Of a DNA stretch of 41,021 nucleotides, positions 1-7,497 are shown piece by piece; within the stretch, counting starts at the first letter, position 1; every line of letters starts with the position of its first letter. The stretch lies in assembly GCF_001591485.1 (NCBI RefSeq), contig NZ_BCUZ01000016.1, forward strand, positions 1-41,021, in the 5' to 3' direction. The notes beneath the pieces are model-generated. The model saw nothing but the letters and a program-made list of their open reading frames with translations, searched no databases and was not told the DNA's origin. The DNA comes from Neobacillus fumarioli NBRC 102428 (lineage in GTDB: Bacteria; Bacillota; Bacilli; Bacillales; Cytobacillaceae). Both the position numbers and the translations under genes were made by a program.

Positions 1-14
1 CCCCTTTTTTCATT

Positions 15-299
15 TTAAGCCAGCCGGAACACAATTCCATGTCCGCCTTTTGGATATTCCCATTTAATATTTTGGTATGGGCAGCCAATTCGGCAGCTGC
101 CGCATTCGTGACAGCCTTCATAACCGACCTGCATCCGAGTTCCTTCCCACTTATAGACCTCGGCAGGACAAAAGATGGTACATATTTTATCCGGGCATTT
201 GCTCATGCAAATGTCATGGTCGAGAACAGTAAGATGGGACTTCATATCACACTTAAAGCGGATTAAATATTGCTTTTCCTCAATATTCTTCGTTGACAT
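15..299 (-). CDS. fixX: FixX-like ferredoxin
   Basis: A 94-residue iron-sulfur protein that would pass electrons together with FixC to the quinone pool. Two cysteine clusters are visible: C31, C35, C40, C44 and the tighter C63-x2-C66-x2-C69-x3-C73-P, so one or two [4Fe-4S] clusters are possible. Length matches FixX, about 95 residues. The start ATG overlaps the fixC stop in TAATG, so translation is probably coupled. It follows fixC directly, the usual fixABCX order. The gene ends 14 bases inside the window, so what follows is unseen. Family call is firm; the physiological partner is uncertain because fixA and fixB are not intact next to it. Confidence 0.9.
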   Translation of the reverse strand: MSTKNIEEKQYLIRFKCDMKSHLTVLDHDICMSKCPDKICTIFCPAEVYKWEGTRMQVGYEGCHECGSCRIGCPYQNIKWEYPKGGHGIVFRLA

Positions 300-1594
300 T
301 ATTTCACCGCCTTCCAGGCACGATATAGATCTTGCAATACTCTAAAGGTTCCTTTCTCTCCTGTAATACTCTTAATGATTTGTTTTTGTTTTTCACGTTT
401 CGATGTTCCATCTACGGTGAAGAACTTGCTCATCGCTTTATTCATCATCGGTAGGTAGTCATTAAAGTATTGAGGATATTTTTCAAATGTGTGGGTGGCA
501 TCTTTATATTTCTCTAAATCTTTTATAATGAAACTGTCAAAAAGTGCTTCCCGGTAGCTATTTAAGCTGGCTTCACTAAAGTCCTCACGCTGTTTTGCCC
601 GAATGATGGCCTCCGCAGCCAGTTTTCCGGAATGCATTGCCATGTTCGATCCTTCACGATGGATAGCATTAACAAGCTGGGCTGCATCACCAATGACAAC
701 AACACCGTTACCTGCTACTTTTGGAACAGAACGGTATCCACCTTCCGGAATCAGGTGAGCAAGATACTCAGCAGACTCTCCGCCGGCAAGGTATGGTTTG
801 ACCATCGGATGATTCTTTAAATAATCCAAAAGCTCATATGGCTTTAATCTTGCTTTAATCATGCTTGATAAAGTTGTTCCTACCCCGATATTCAAACTTT
901 CTTTGTTCGTATAAAGAAACGCTGTTCCTAAGTTGCCTTTCGTTGAATCGCCAAAAATCTCAATTGTGCAGCCCTGGTTATCTTCGAGGTTAAAACGTTC
1001 ATTGATTCTATCCTTCGGAAGATTAATCACTTCCATTACCGTTAAAGCGACTTCATCCGGGCGAAATTCCTTATGAAATCCTAATTGTTTTGCTAGAAGT
1101 GAATTCACACCGTCTGCTAACACGACGACATCGGCGTATACTTCACCATCGGGGCGGTCTGTACGGACACCAACAACCTTGCCGTTTTCAACTATACATT
1201 CCGTTACAACGGTTTCATTGATTAAAAGCGAACCGGCTTCTACAGCCTTTTTTGCAAACCACTGGTCAAACTGCGCTCGTAATACGGTGAAATTATTATA
1301 AGGCTCGACTGCCCATTCAAGGCCTTTGTAGCCAAATTGCACGACAGATTCGGGATCCATCACCCAAAAACGCTGTTCGATAACAGGGCGTTCAAGCGGT
1401 GCCTCTTTCCAGAATTCCGGAATTAACTCTTCCATTTGTTTACGATAAAGAACACCTCCCATTACGTTTTTGGACCCTGGATATTCCCCTCTTTCAATTT
1501 GTAGAACATTTAAGCCATTCTTGGCACATGTAAAGGCACAAGCAGTACCTGCCGGGCCTGCCCCGACTACTATCACATCAAATTTTTCATACAT
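299..1594 (-). CDS. fixC: FixC-like electron transfer flavoprotein-quinone oxidoreductase
   Basis: FAD-dependent oxidoreductase of 431 residues, the normal size for FixC. The N-terminal Rossmann FAD motif is GAGPAG at residues 11-16, and a second FAD motif, VVVIGDAA, lies near residue 300. Members of the ETF-QO/FixC family take electrons from a FixAB-type flavoprotein and give them to quinone at the membrane. The start is ATG with a modest upstream GGTGA. The downstream fixX overlaps the stop by one base. The upstream 130 bases contain no intact fixB; instead there is a short fixA-like relic. The natural electron donor is therefore unclear. Confidence 0.9.
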   Translation of the reverse strand: MYEKFDVIVVGAGPAGTACAFTCAKNGLNVLQIERGEYPGSKNVMGGVLYRKQMEELIPEFWKEAPLERPVIEQRFWVMDPESVVQFGYKGLEWAVEPYNNFTVLRAQFDQWFAKKAVEAGSLLINETVVTECIVENGKVVGVRTDRPDGEVYADVVVLADGVNSLLAKQLGFHKEFRPDEVALTVMEVINLPKDRINERFNLEDNQGCTIEIFGDSTKGNLGTAFLYTNKESLNIGVGTTLSSMIKARLKPYELLDYLKNHPMVKPYLAGGESAEYLAHLIPEGGYRSVPKVAGNGVVVIGDAAQLVNAIHREGSNMAMHSGKLAAEAIIRAKQREDFSEASLNSYREALFDSFIIKDLEKYKDATHTFEKYPQYFNDYLPMMNKAMSKFFTVDGTSKREKQKQIIKSITGEKGTFRVLQDLYRAWKAVK

Positions 1595-1625
1595 GACTCA
1601 TTTCACCGCCATTTCAGCTTCTTAT

Positions 1626-1670
1626 TTAGATTTTCGGCTCAAGTACTTGTTTCACACAGACAATTAAGTG
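1626..1670 (-). pseudogene. Relic of fixA N-terminus (ETF beta subunit)
   Basis: Read on the minus strand, codons just after a strong AAAGGAGGGG ribosome binding site spell HLIVCVKQVLEPKI and then a stop. FixA/ETF-beta proteins characteristically begin with a very similar (M)HIVVCVKQVLDPEI-type sequence. The expected ATG before the His codon is not there (CCT instead), and the reading frame stops after about 14 codons. Only about 30 bases separate the stop from the start of fixC. This looks like a deletion scar that removed fixA and fixB and left fixCX under the old leader. The match is from memory and short, so it is an inference. Confidence 0.55.
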
Positions 1671-1697
1671 AGGACTCCCCTCCTTTATTTTGAAAAA

Positions 1698-1725
1698 TCA
1701 TTAAAACGATAGTCTTTAATGTAAA
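1698..1725 (-). promoter_or_regulatory. Putative sigma-A promoter for the fix operon
   Basis: On the minus strand a TTTACA (-35) is followed after 16 bases by TAATGA (-10), just upstream of the AAAGGAGGGG ribosome binding site that precedes the fixA relic. It is a plausible promoter for fixCX, but the -10 is only a partial match. Confidence 0.35.
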
Positions 1726-1910
1726 ACGCTTTATTAACGATATATGAATCGCCATAATAGCATATTACCGGTGATGGGACTTTTCTTTTTTAGGATGATC
1801 GTTATGGATTGGGATCGTGATCTTAGTCTTGAGGATTTCAGAACCTATTGGATGAATATTCAGGGGGTTCAATTTGATTATTGGTGGAAATGCAAGTGTA
1901 AAATCGTCAA

Positions 1911-1969
1911 AAAGACCTTCTTTCTACACGAACAAGGATCTTAAACTAATAGACTGCAAGAAGGTCTTT
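1911..1969 (-). terminator. 12-bp inverted repeat, possible terminator of the spo0E-like gene
   Basis: AAAGACCTTCTT and AAGAAGGTCTTT are perfect inverted repeats separated by 35 bases. On the minus strand the right arm runs into a five-T stretch, as a terminator after the spo0E-like gene would. The long loop is unusual. The rest of the 1595-2035 interval holds only the fix leader and no gene I can support. Confidence 0.4.
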
Positions 1970-2035
1970 CTTGTCATAATAATGATTAATGGATCCTGAC
2001 TTTTTTAAACATAAAATATGATATGCCATCTGTTT

Positions 2036-2281
2036 CTAGACTAAAACCTTCGGGTAATTCATGACCATTTGTTTAAAAGCAAATTTAACTTCCTCTTTGT
2101 TTGGTTTTGGGGCTTGTCCCATCATGCGATGATATTTATTAATTAGTTCATCAAGTTCTTGGCTGCATTTAATGGTTTCCTCATTTGTAAACCCCAATGT
2201 ATTTGCGCTTTTAATCATCAATTCCCGTTTTAGCTTAATTTCTTCAATCATTTCATGCGGACTCATACAATATTCAGACAA
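2036..2281 (-). CDS. Spo0E-family aspartyl-phosphate phosphatase
   Basis: A small 81-residue protein with the Spo0E signature SQELDELINKYH at about residues 40-51, preceded by an N-terminal helix rich in charged residues. Spo0E proteins dephosphorylate Spo0A~P and delay sporulation. The start is TTG, chosen because AGGGAGAT lies 6-8 bases upstream, while the next ATG, five codons in, has no ribosome binding site. It stands alone between the fix and mtn operons. A KinE-like phosphorelay kinase lies about 7 kb away. Which Spo0E paralogue it is cannot be told. Confidence 0.88.
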   Translation of the reverse strand: MSEYCMSPHEMIEEIKLKRELMIKSANTLGFTNEETIKCSQELDELINKYHRMMGQAPKPNKEEVKFAFKQMVMNYPKVLV

Positions 2282-2564
2282 TGTTATCTCCCTACCTCAT
2301 TAAAACATACTATTATTTGTCAAAAAAGTAGACTACTTGAAAGATTATGACAAGAAATTTTACAAATGTAAATACTTTCGCAAAACTAGACAAAACAAGC
2401 TAAATATTTCGTTTTTCAACAAATCCAATAACGTAATTTCTCTATTTTCGACACAGCCTCTCCTTTAACCATTCTTTTCAATAAATGCTGCTCGTTATGA
2501 ACACTCATTTAACTTTAAAGATATTCGATTTTAAAAATAATTTCCAATTATGGAAAATAAACAA
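2282..2564. other. Intergenic region upstream of the spo0E-like gene
   Basis: AT-rich spacer. On the minus strand there is a TTGACA near 2310-2320 and a short palindrome AAGTAG-A-CTACTT at 2326-2338, either of which could belong to the spo0E-like promoter. No good -10 at normal spacing is seen. No gene is supported. Confidence 0.3.
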
Positions 2565-2597
2565 AAAGACCAGCTGTAAACATATCAGCCAGTCTTT
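2565..2597 (-). terminator. Terminator after mtnD
   Basis: On the minus strand AAAGACTGGCTG pairs with CAGCTGGTCTTT across a 9-base loop and runs into T residues, six bases beyond the mtnD stop. It ends the mtnWXBD transcript. Confidence 0.8.
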
Positions 2598-2602
2598 CGT
2601 TT

Positions 2603-3142
2603 TCACAATTCATTATTTATTTCCTGCTTCTCATAAATCGGTACCCAGCCTTCTGTTGTGACAAAAATTCTGATCGCCACAACTTTACGGTCGTCTTCTA
2701 GTGTAAAATAATGTCGCGTATTTTCCGGAACGGAAATCAAGTCACCAGGATTGAGATGCACTTCAAAAAATTCTCCATCTTTTCCTTGAATGACAAAAAC
2801 ACCATGTCCACTCACGATAAAGCGAACTTCATCATCTGTATGATGATGCTCCTGCTTAAAGTTTTGCAGCAAAGTCTCTAAGTTTGGTGTATTTTCGGAT
2901 AAAGAGATAATGTCTTGAGCTTTGTAGCCACGTCTTGCTGAAATATCAGCAATTTCTTTTGCGAATACTCGCAAAATTTCTTCTTTTTCGTCGTCGGTTA
3001 ATAAATATTTTTCTACAAGAGAAGCAGGAAGTTTGGTGATATCCCAGTTTTCATAAATAACTTCCTGGGATGCAAGAAACTGTGCTACTTCTTCTTGCAG
3101 GTCAATACGCCCTTCTTTATTTTGAAATGTAATATAAGCCAA
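2603..3142 (-). CDS. mtnD: Acireductone dioxygenase
   Basis: Cupin-fold metalloenzyme (179 residues) of methionine salvage. It oxidises the acireductone 1,2-dihydroxy-3-keto-5-methylthiopentene with O2; the iron form makes 4-methylthio-2-oxobutanoate, the substrate of MtnE. Metal ligands are visible in HHHTDDE: H99, H101 and E105, with H144 in NTRHYF as the fourth. The start is TTG; GGAGAGGAAC lies upstream, and the first residues MAYI match the family start. It is the last gene of mtnW-X-B-D, 24 bases after mtnB, and is followed by a terminator. Confidence 0.96.
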   Translation of the reverse strand: MAYITFQNKEGRIDLQEEVAQFLASQEVIYENWDITKLPASLVEKYLLTDDEKEEILRVFAKEIADISARRGYKAQDIISLSENTPNLETLLQNFKQEHHHTDDEVRFIVSGHGVFVIQGKDGEFFEVHLNPGDLISVPENTRHYFTLEDDRKVVAIRIFVTTEGWVPIYEKQEINNEL

Positions 3143-3166
3143 TAAAGTTCCTCTCCTTTTCTTTAT

Positions 3167-3781
3167 TTAAAACACTTTAGATTTATATTCCAACAGCCGG
3201 AGCTGATAGCGGAACAAAAATTCAGATGCTTCAAGAATTTTCTTTGCTTCAAATGCTGTTCTGCCCCATACAGTAATACCATGATTGCGAATCAGAACAG
3301 CGCCTTTATCGTGCAAAACATGCTTAGAAAAAGTTTCAGCAAGTGTCGGTATGTGGGCATAATTAGGAATAATCGGGATTATTAACTCGGCATCTTCTTC
3401 CCATAAATCAAATGCTTTGATTAGCTCTTGCCCTCTAAATGTGACTTGACCAAGGTCGCCATATACTTCAGAAATGACATTATTATCAATTGTATGAACA
3501 TGCAGGCTGCAGCCTGCATTAGTCTTGCGATAGATTTCAACATGAAGCAGTGTTTCTGCCGATGGCTTTAAATGGGTTTCTCTGACGGCTCCTCCAAACT
3601 CATCTACCAGCAGGAAATCTTCATCCGTTCGTTTACGTTTATCCTTTCCGCTTGCTGTCACTAAAAATTGCAGCGGGTTTTCACTCACTTTAATCGCCAG
3701 ATTGCCGCTCGTTCCCATAAACCAGTCCCTCTCAGCCAGTTCATCCTTCACATCGGCTAATTCTTTCCATTTTTCCTTCAT
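3167..3781 (-). CDS. mtnB: Methylthioribulose-1-phosphate dehydratase
   Basis: Class II aldolase/adducin-fold zinc enzyme that dehydrates 5-methylthioribulose-1-phosphate to the diketone used by MtnW. The zinc HxH is seen in LHVHT (H94, H96). The opening [20 protein letters not shown] resembles the known MtnB N-terminus. A longer frame begins at 3829, but the first 16 residues (MYRRTQ...) look non-native. The ATG at 3781 overlaps the mtnX stop in TGATG, indicating translational coupling, and gives 204 residues, close to the usual size. It lies between mtnX and mtnD. Confidence 0.95.
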   Translation of the reverse strand: MKEKWKELADVKDELAERDWFMGTSGNLAIKVSENPLQFLVTASGKDKRKRTDEDFLLVDEFGGAVRETHLKPSAETLLHVEIYRKTNAGCSLHVHTIDNNVISEVYGDLGQVTFRGQELIKAFDLWEEDAELIIPIIPNYAHIPTLAETFSKHVLHDKGAVLIRNHGITVWGRTAFEAKKILEASEFLFRYQLRLLEYKSKVF

Positions 3782-4449
3782 CAAGCCGGATCGCCTGCCT
3801 TCAGTTGCTGTTTGAGTGCGTCGATACACTCGAAAAATGTATGAAATCCTTGATGATTAATGCTCCATTCTGCGCATTTTTTCAACAGCAGATCCCTTGC
3901 TAAAACAAAGTCAGCATATTTTGCTGCTTCAAGATCGGTAACCGAGTCACCAATCACAATTTTATAACGGTTCTCATGATTTAATGACCGGATAATACTT
4001 GGCTTACAGCAGCCACAATCATTTCCACATAACGAATCACAGCTATGGGGCCAAAGAATATTAATCCTATCGCCTGTAAAATCAGATGAATTGCAAAAAA
4101 CACCTGCAAACGGACCATATGGCTCTAAAATCGGATAAACAAAAAAGTCTATCCCTCCGCTGACAATATAAAGAGGTATTTGCTCCGTTCGGGTAAACTC
4201 CACAAATTCTTTAAAGCCCGGACGAATCCTTGCATTTTCAATTGCAAATGCAGTAATTTCTTCTTTCAGATTGCTTGGCAATAATTGAAATAGCCGACCG
4301 ACCCCCTCCCGGACTGAAATTTGCCGGGAAAGGATCTGATCTTTAATTGGTTCCCACTCAGGTGGGGCAAATCGTTTCATGATCGCAATAATGTTATCAC
4401 TTTCTGTTACAGTTCCATCAAAATCACAATAAATGATTGGTTTTGTCAT
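3781..4449 (-). CDS. mtnX: 2-hydroxy-3-keto-5-methylthiopentenyl-1-phosphate phosphatase
   Basis: HAD-family phosphatase of 222 residues that removes phosphate from the enol product of MtnW to give the acireductone. Motif I is DFDGTVT at residues 9-15 (nucleophile D9, acid D11), and the late metal-binding motif is [11 protein letters not shown] cysteine-rich stretch ([12 protein letters not shown]) sits mid-protein. The start ATG abuts the mtnW stop (TAAATG), and AGGTGA inside the mtnW end serves as ribosome binding site. The separate MtnW and MtnX pair is the Bacillus version of the route; other bacteria use one MtnC. Confidence 0.95.
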   Translation of the reverse strand: MTKPIIYCDFDGTVTESDNIIAIMKRFAPPEWEPIKDQILSRQISVREGVGRLFQLLPSNLKEEITAFAIENARIRPGFKEFVEFTRTEQIPLYIVSGGIDFFVYPILEPYGPFAGVFCNSSDFTGDRINILWPHSCDSLCGNDCGCCKPSIIRSLNHENRYKIVIGDSVTDLEAAKYADFVLARDLLLKKCAEWSINHQGFHTFFECIDALKQQLKAGDPA

Positions 4450-5658
4450 TTAAGCAGTCACCTCAGCATTCCCCCAAAGCTTGAGTGCCTTTTGAAGTTC
4501 CGGATAGTGTTTTGCTCCTTCTGAAAGAAGCTTTCCTTGAAGATTCGTGTCAATCGCCTGGCGGAATGCCATACCTCCTCCGCGTGCGCCATCAGGATGT
4601 CCGTGTACGCCACCGCCGGCATTAATAACGGAATCAATCCCGAAATCACGGATTAATAATGGGACAAGCCCCGGATGAATGCCGGCAGATGGTACCGGAA
4701 ATGTCCGCTTAAAATCATCTTCCTTTGTTAACTCTTCCGCAATGGATAGTGCTGCAGTTTTTTCAAGAGCCACCGTTCCGTACGGTGATGGAAATAACCC
4801 TAAATCAGCTCCTGCATAACGAAGCAATTTTCCTAACAAAAGCGAATGAGAAATCCCATAATATGGGGAAGATGTCAAGGCACCGCTTACCGCAGGATGG
4901 GCCATCAGAGGTAGAGCAATCTCATCATCTTCTCTAAGTTCCTGAAGAACGTCTAATCCGTAAGAAAATACATTAAATAACAATAGGTCAGCTCCAAGTT
5001 CCCTAGCTCTTCTGGCTTGATCACGTAGCTTGGATGTTCTGCCTGTTAGATTTACGGCATACAAGGTGCGATGCCCGATTTGCTCAAAAACCTCCTGCAA
5101 AACTTGCTTCCCGGCAGTTATTCGCTTTTCAAATGGTGTCAGTTCATTTTCAAACAAAATTTCATCGTCTTTTACTAAATCGACCATGCCTAATGCCTGT
5201 TGTTTTAACTGCTCGGTCAAGAATGCCAGGTCTTTTCCTATAATCCCTTTGAAAATACTCATTAACAACGGACGGTCGTACACATTGAGCCGCTCGCGGA
5301 TTCCCTCAATTCCAAAACGCGGCCCTGGAAAGGCCCGTTTTAATGCTTTATTAAACTGTAAATCTAGTAATTTTATTTTGCCATCTAAAGACAGCTTTCC
5401 AAACACAGTGACCAGAATTGCAGGTAAATCATTGGAAAAATTAAGCGTCGGGTAGGCGATGCGGATCAATGATTGATCTTGCCTTTCAGAAATCCCCTCA
5501 ATTGAAACGACTCTTCCTTTATGTTTAAGCAATTGTGTTTTTTCAAGTTCCGGCAAGTTCGTCCACGAACCGACTGTTAAACCTAAAGCAATTTCTTCTG
5601 CTTTTTTCTCCAGATTTGTTTCTTCTTGAATCAAATAGGTGGCAATGATCTCAGACAT
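4450..5658 (-). CDS. mtnW: 2,3-diketo-5-methylthiopentyl-1-phosphate enolase (RuBisCO-like protein)
   Basis: RuBisCO-like protein of 402 residues (form IV) that enolises the diketone phosphate of methionine salvage; it does not fix CO2. The metal centre is KDDE at residues 163-166: K163 would be carbamylated, with D165 and E166 as Mg ligands. The C-terminal barrel contains the phosphate-binding glycine-rich segments [12 protein letters not shown]. It is the first gene of mtnWXBD, and the leader carries a SAM-I riboswitch, so expression should rise when SAM is low. The start is ATG with AAAGGAAGTG upstream. Confidence 0.96.
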   Translation of the reverse strand: MSEIIATYLIQEETNLEKKAEEIALGLTVGSWTNLPELEKTQLLKHKGRVVSIEGISERQDQSLIRIAYPTLNFSNDLPAILVTVFGKLSLDGKIKLLDLQFNKALKRAFPGPRFGIEGIRERLNVYDRPLLMSIFKGIIGKDLAFLTEQLKQQALGMVDLVKDDEILFENELTPFEKRITAGKQVLQEVFEQIGHRTLYAVNLTGRTSKLRDQARRARELGADLLLFNVFSYGLDVLQELREDDEIALPLMAHPAVSGALTSSPYYGISHSLLLGKLLRYAGADLGLFPSPYGTVALEKTAALSIAEELTKEDDFKRTFPVPSAGIHPGLVPLLIRDFGIDSVINAGGGVHGHPDGARGGGMAFRQAIDTNLQGKLLSEGAKHYPELQKALKLWGNAEVTA

Positions 5659-5680
5659 ATCGACACTTCCTTTATAAAGT

Positions 5681-5707
5681 AAAAAACCTCTTCAAGGAGA
5701 AGAGGTT
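5681..5707 (-). terminator. Riboswitch-controlled intrinsic terminator before mtnW
   Basis: On the minus strand AACCTCTTC...GAAGAGGTT forms a stem followed by TTTTTT. The left arm TCTTCTC can alternatively pair with GAGAAGA in the 3' strand of riboswitch P1, giving the antiterminator. SAM binding would hold P1 and let the terminator form. Confidence 0.88.
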
Positions 5708-5724
5708 AGAAATCAGACTAACAT

Positions 5725-5830
5725 CTTCTCATCTTTCAGCAAATTGCTGCAAGAATTAGCACCGTGCTTAAAACATAAGTCGGTTGCCGGGCTTCATTGG
5801 GCTAGTCCCTCCGCCTACTCTTGATAAGAA
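5725..5830 (-). ncRNA. SAM-I (S-box) riboswitch of mtnWXBD
   Basis: The minus strand shows the S-box core: a CTTATCAAGAG start, GGCGGAGGGACTAGCCC, then GATGAAGCCCGGCAACC-type core residues (here AATGAAGCCCGGCAACC), GCACGGTGCTAATTC, and a closing GATGAGAAG that pairs with the 5' strand. A terminator follows. SAM binding turns transcription off. Its only downstream operon is mtnWXBD. Confidence 0.95.
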
Positions 5831-5877
5831 AACGATTGATCCTATACATTTTTCAACTTTATTTTACTAGAAAATCA

Positions 5878-7068
5878 TTAAATGTCAACGTGTTTTTTAA
5901 AAATTTCCAAACGACTTATTCTTCTGACAGCTTCTTTCAGACGCTCCTCAGAAGTTAATAGCCCTACACGGACATAGCCTTCGCCAAACTGTCCAAATCC
6001 TATGCCGGGTGCCACTGCAATATGGGCTTTTTCAAGCAATAGATTAGCAAATTGTGCTGAAGAAAATTCAGCCGGCACCTTCAGCCAGGCAAAGAATGAA
6101 CCAGCAGGAGCTGTTACCTGCCATCCAAGTGACTGGAGTCCGTCAATCAGTACATTCCGTCTACGTTCATATAGTGCAGTTAGTTCTTTTACACATTCTT
6201 GCGGTCCAGTCAGCGCCTCACGAGCCGCCTCCTGTACAGCTCCGAACAAACTGACATAGAGGTGATCCTGTAAGAGTTCGATCGAGCGGATCACGGATGA
6301 ATTGCCTACGGCAAAACCAACACGCCAGCCTGCCATATTATAGGTTTTGGAAAGAGTATAAATTTCAATGCCAACTTCCTTTGCTCCTTCAGATTGAAGA
6401 AAACTGATTGGCTTTTTCCCATCAAATCCAATTGCCCCGTAGGCAAAGTCATGAACGACACAAATATCATGCTCTCGTGCCATGCGGACCGTTTCATCAA
6501 AAAAATCTTTCGTAGCAACAGCCCCAGTAGGATTATTCGGATAGTTGAGAAACATTAATTTTGCCTTTTCCAGTACATCCGAAGTGAGTTTGGAATAATC
6601 AGGCAAGAAATGATTCTCCTCCTGTAATGGCATTATGGCCGCGTCCGCCCGTGCCAATGCAACACCTGACCAATAATCGGGATAGCCCGGATCCGGAACA
6701 AGAATGGTTTCGCCCTGATTTACTAGACATTGTGGTATTTCGACTAATCCGGCCTTGCCGCCAAAAAGGATCGCAACTTCTGTATCCGGGGCAATGGTTA
6801 CCCCGTATTCCCGCTGATAAAATTGTGCTACAGCCTGTTTTAAATATCGATGGCCTTGAAACGGCGAATACTTATGGTTAACGGGGTTTTCTGCAGCTTC
6901 TTGCAGTTTTGCCACAATATGAGAGGGCGTCGGCTGGTCCGGATTTCCCTGGCCTAAATTGATCACATCATACCCCTGCTGAATAAATTGATTGACCGTG
7001 TTCACAAGCGAAGCAAAAAATTGTTTCGGCAAGCTGTTCAATAAATCCGATGGCGGAAATTGCTTCAC
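5878..7068 (-). CDS. mtnE: Methionine-salvage transaminase (4-methylthio-2-oxobutanoate aminotransferase)
   Basis: Fold-type I PLP aminotransferase (396 residues) that would convert 4-methylthio-2-oxobutanoate to methionine, the last step of the pathway. The PLP lysine is K241 in LSKTYNMAGWR; NYPNNPTG (175-182) and HDFAYG (206-211) are the other cofactor motifs. The start is GTG, since the ATG overlapping it (ATGTGA) leads at once to a stop; GAAGGTGA lies upstream. It sits between the two SAM-riboswitch operons but has its own short leader with no riboswitch. Related aminotransferases can share this fold, so specificity is inferred from position. Confidence 0.9.
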   Translation of the reverse strand: MKQFPPSDLLNSLPKQFFASLVNTVNQFIQQGYDVINLGQGNPDQPTPSHIVAKLQEAAENPVNHKYSPFQGHRYLKQAVAQFYQREYGVTIAPDTEVAILFGGKAGLVEIPQCLVNQGETILVPDPGYPDYWSGVALARADAAIMPLQEENHFLPDYSKLTSDVLEKAKLMFLNYPNNPTGAVATKDFFDETVRMAREHDICVVHDFAYGAIGFDGKKPISFLQSEGAKEVGIEIYTLSKTYNMAGWRVGFAVGNSSVIRSIELLQDHLYVSLFGAVQEAAREALTGPQECVKELTALYERRRNVLIDGLQSLGWQVTAPAGSFFAWLKVPAEFSSAQFANLLLEKAHIAVAPGIGFGQFGEGYVRVGLLTSEERLKEAVRRISRLEIFKKHVDI

Positions 7069-7119
7069 ATCCTCACCTTCTTTAGTTCATTGTCGAAATT
7101 TTTGTTGAAATTCTCACAA

Positions 7120-7148
7120 ATAATATAACTTTTAAAACAGCTTGTAAA
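7120..7148 (-). promoter_or_regulatory. Sigma-A promoter of mtnE
   Basis: On the minus strand TTTACA is followed after 17 bases by TATTAT. The transcript would start about 45 bases before the mtnE GTG, too short a leader for an S-box. It lies back to back with the mtnK promoter. Confidence 0.65.
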
Positions 7149-7169
7149 GAAAAATATATAATAAAAATA

Positions 7170-7199
7170 TTGACAATATTCTTTTTAACCTGTTATAGT
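7170..7199 (+). promoter_or_regulatory. Sigma-A promoter of mtnK
   Basis: Consensus TTGACA, 18-base spacer, TATAGT with a TGT extended -10. It drives the riboswitch leader of mtnK and is divergent from the mtnE promoter. Confidence 0.8.
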
Positions 7200-7234
7200 T
7201 TTTTCAAACATGAAAAATATTTGAAATTTTAATA

Positions 7235-7392
7235 CTCTTATCACGAGCTGGCTGAGGGATTTGGCCCTTTGAAGCCCAGCAACCGACCGTAATACCATTG
7301 TGAAATGGGGCGCATAAAAAGCGCCGGAGGCTTTCCTCTGTAAGGCACGGTGCTAATTCCAACAGAAGTATACCCTTTCTGAGAGATAAGAG
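7235..7392 (+). ncRNA. SAM-I (S-box) riboswitch of mtnK
   Basis: P1 is formed by CTCTTATC (7235-7242) and GATAAGAG (7384-7391). Between them are the S-box core pieces GGCTGAGGGA, TTTGAAGCCCAGCAACC and GGCACGGTGCTAATTCC. A large P3 arm (GGGGCGC...GCGCC) is longer than in the mtnW copy. A terminator follows at 7422-7450, and GAGGC at 7389-7393 can compete for its left arm. Confidence 0.96.
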
Positions 7393-7421
7393 GCATTAAT
7401 TAACAGATTTCTGTTAACTAC

Positions 7422-7450
7422 GCCTCTTTCAGAAAGGAAAGAGGCTTTTT
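7422..7450 (+). terminator. Riboswitch-controlled terminator before mtnK
   Basis: GCCTCTTTC and GAAAGAGGC form a 9-bp stem with a 6-base loop and a following T-run. Its left arm can instead pair with GATAAGAGGC at the riboswitch end to give the antiterminator. Confidence 0.9.
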
Positions 7451-7497
7451 AGTGCTGGTCAAGTGCTTAAAAGCCTCCAGGATAAGGAGGAACGACT

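Noticed and set aside
1744-1944. 66-residue plus-strand frame between fixC and the spo0E-like gene
   Set aside because: No ribosome binding site, odd composition, and its end is part of the 12-bp inverted repeat that looks like a terminator.
2404-2510. Minus-strand mini-frame with GTG after AAAGGAGAGGCT, 12 codons
   Set aside because: The ribosome binding site looks good, but the product is only 12 residues and does not match any known signal or leader peptide; likely chance.
5030-5455. 141-residue plus-strand frame opposite mtnW
   Set aside because: Antisense to a well-supported gene, with no ribosome binding site or recognisable motif.
7235-7450. Possible T-box instead of SAM-I leader
   Set aside because: The S-box core elements and P1/terminator exchange are complete; there is no T-box TGGNACCGCG sequence.
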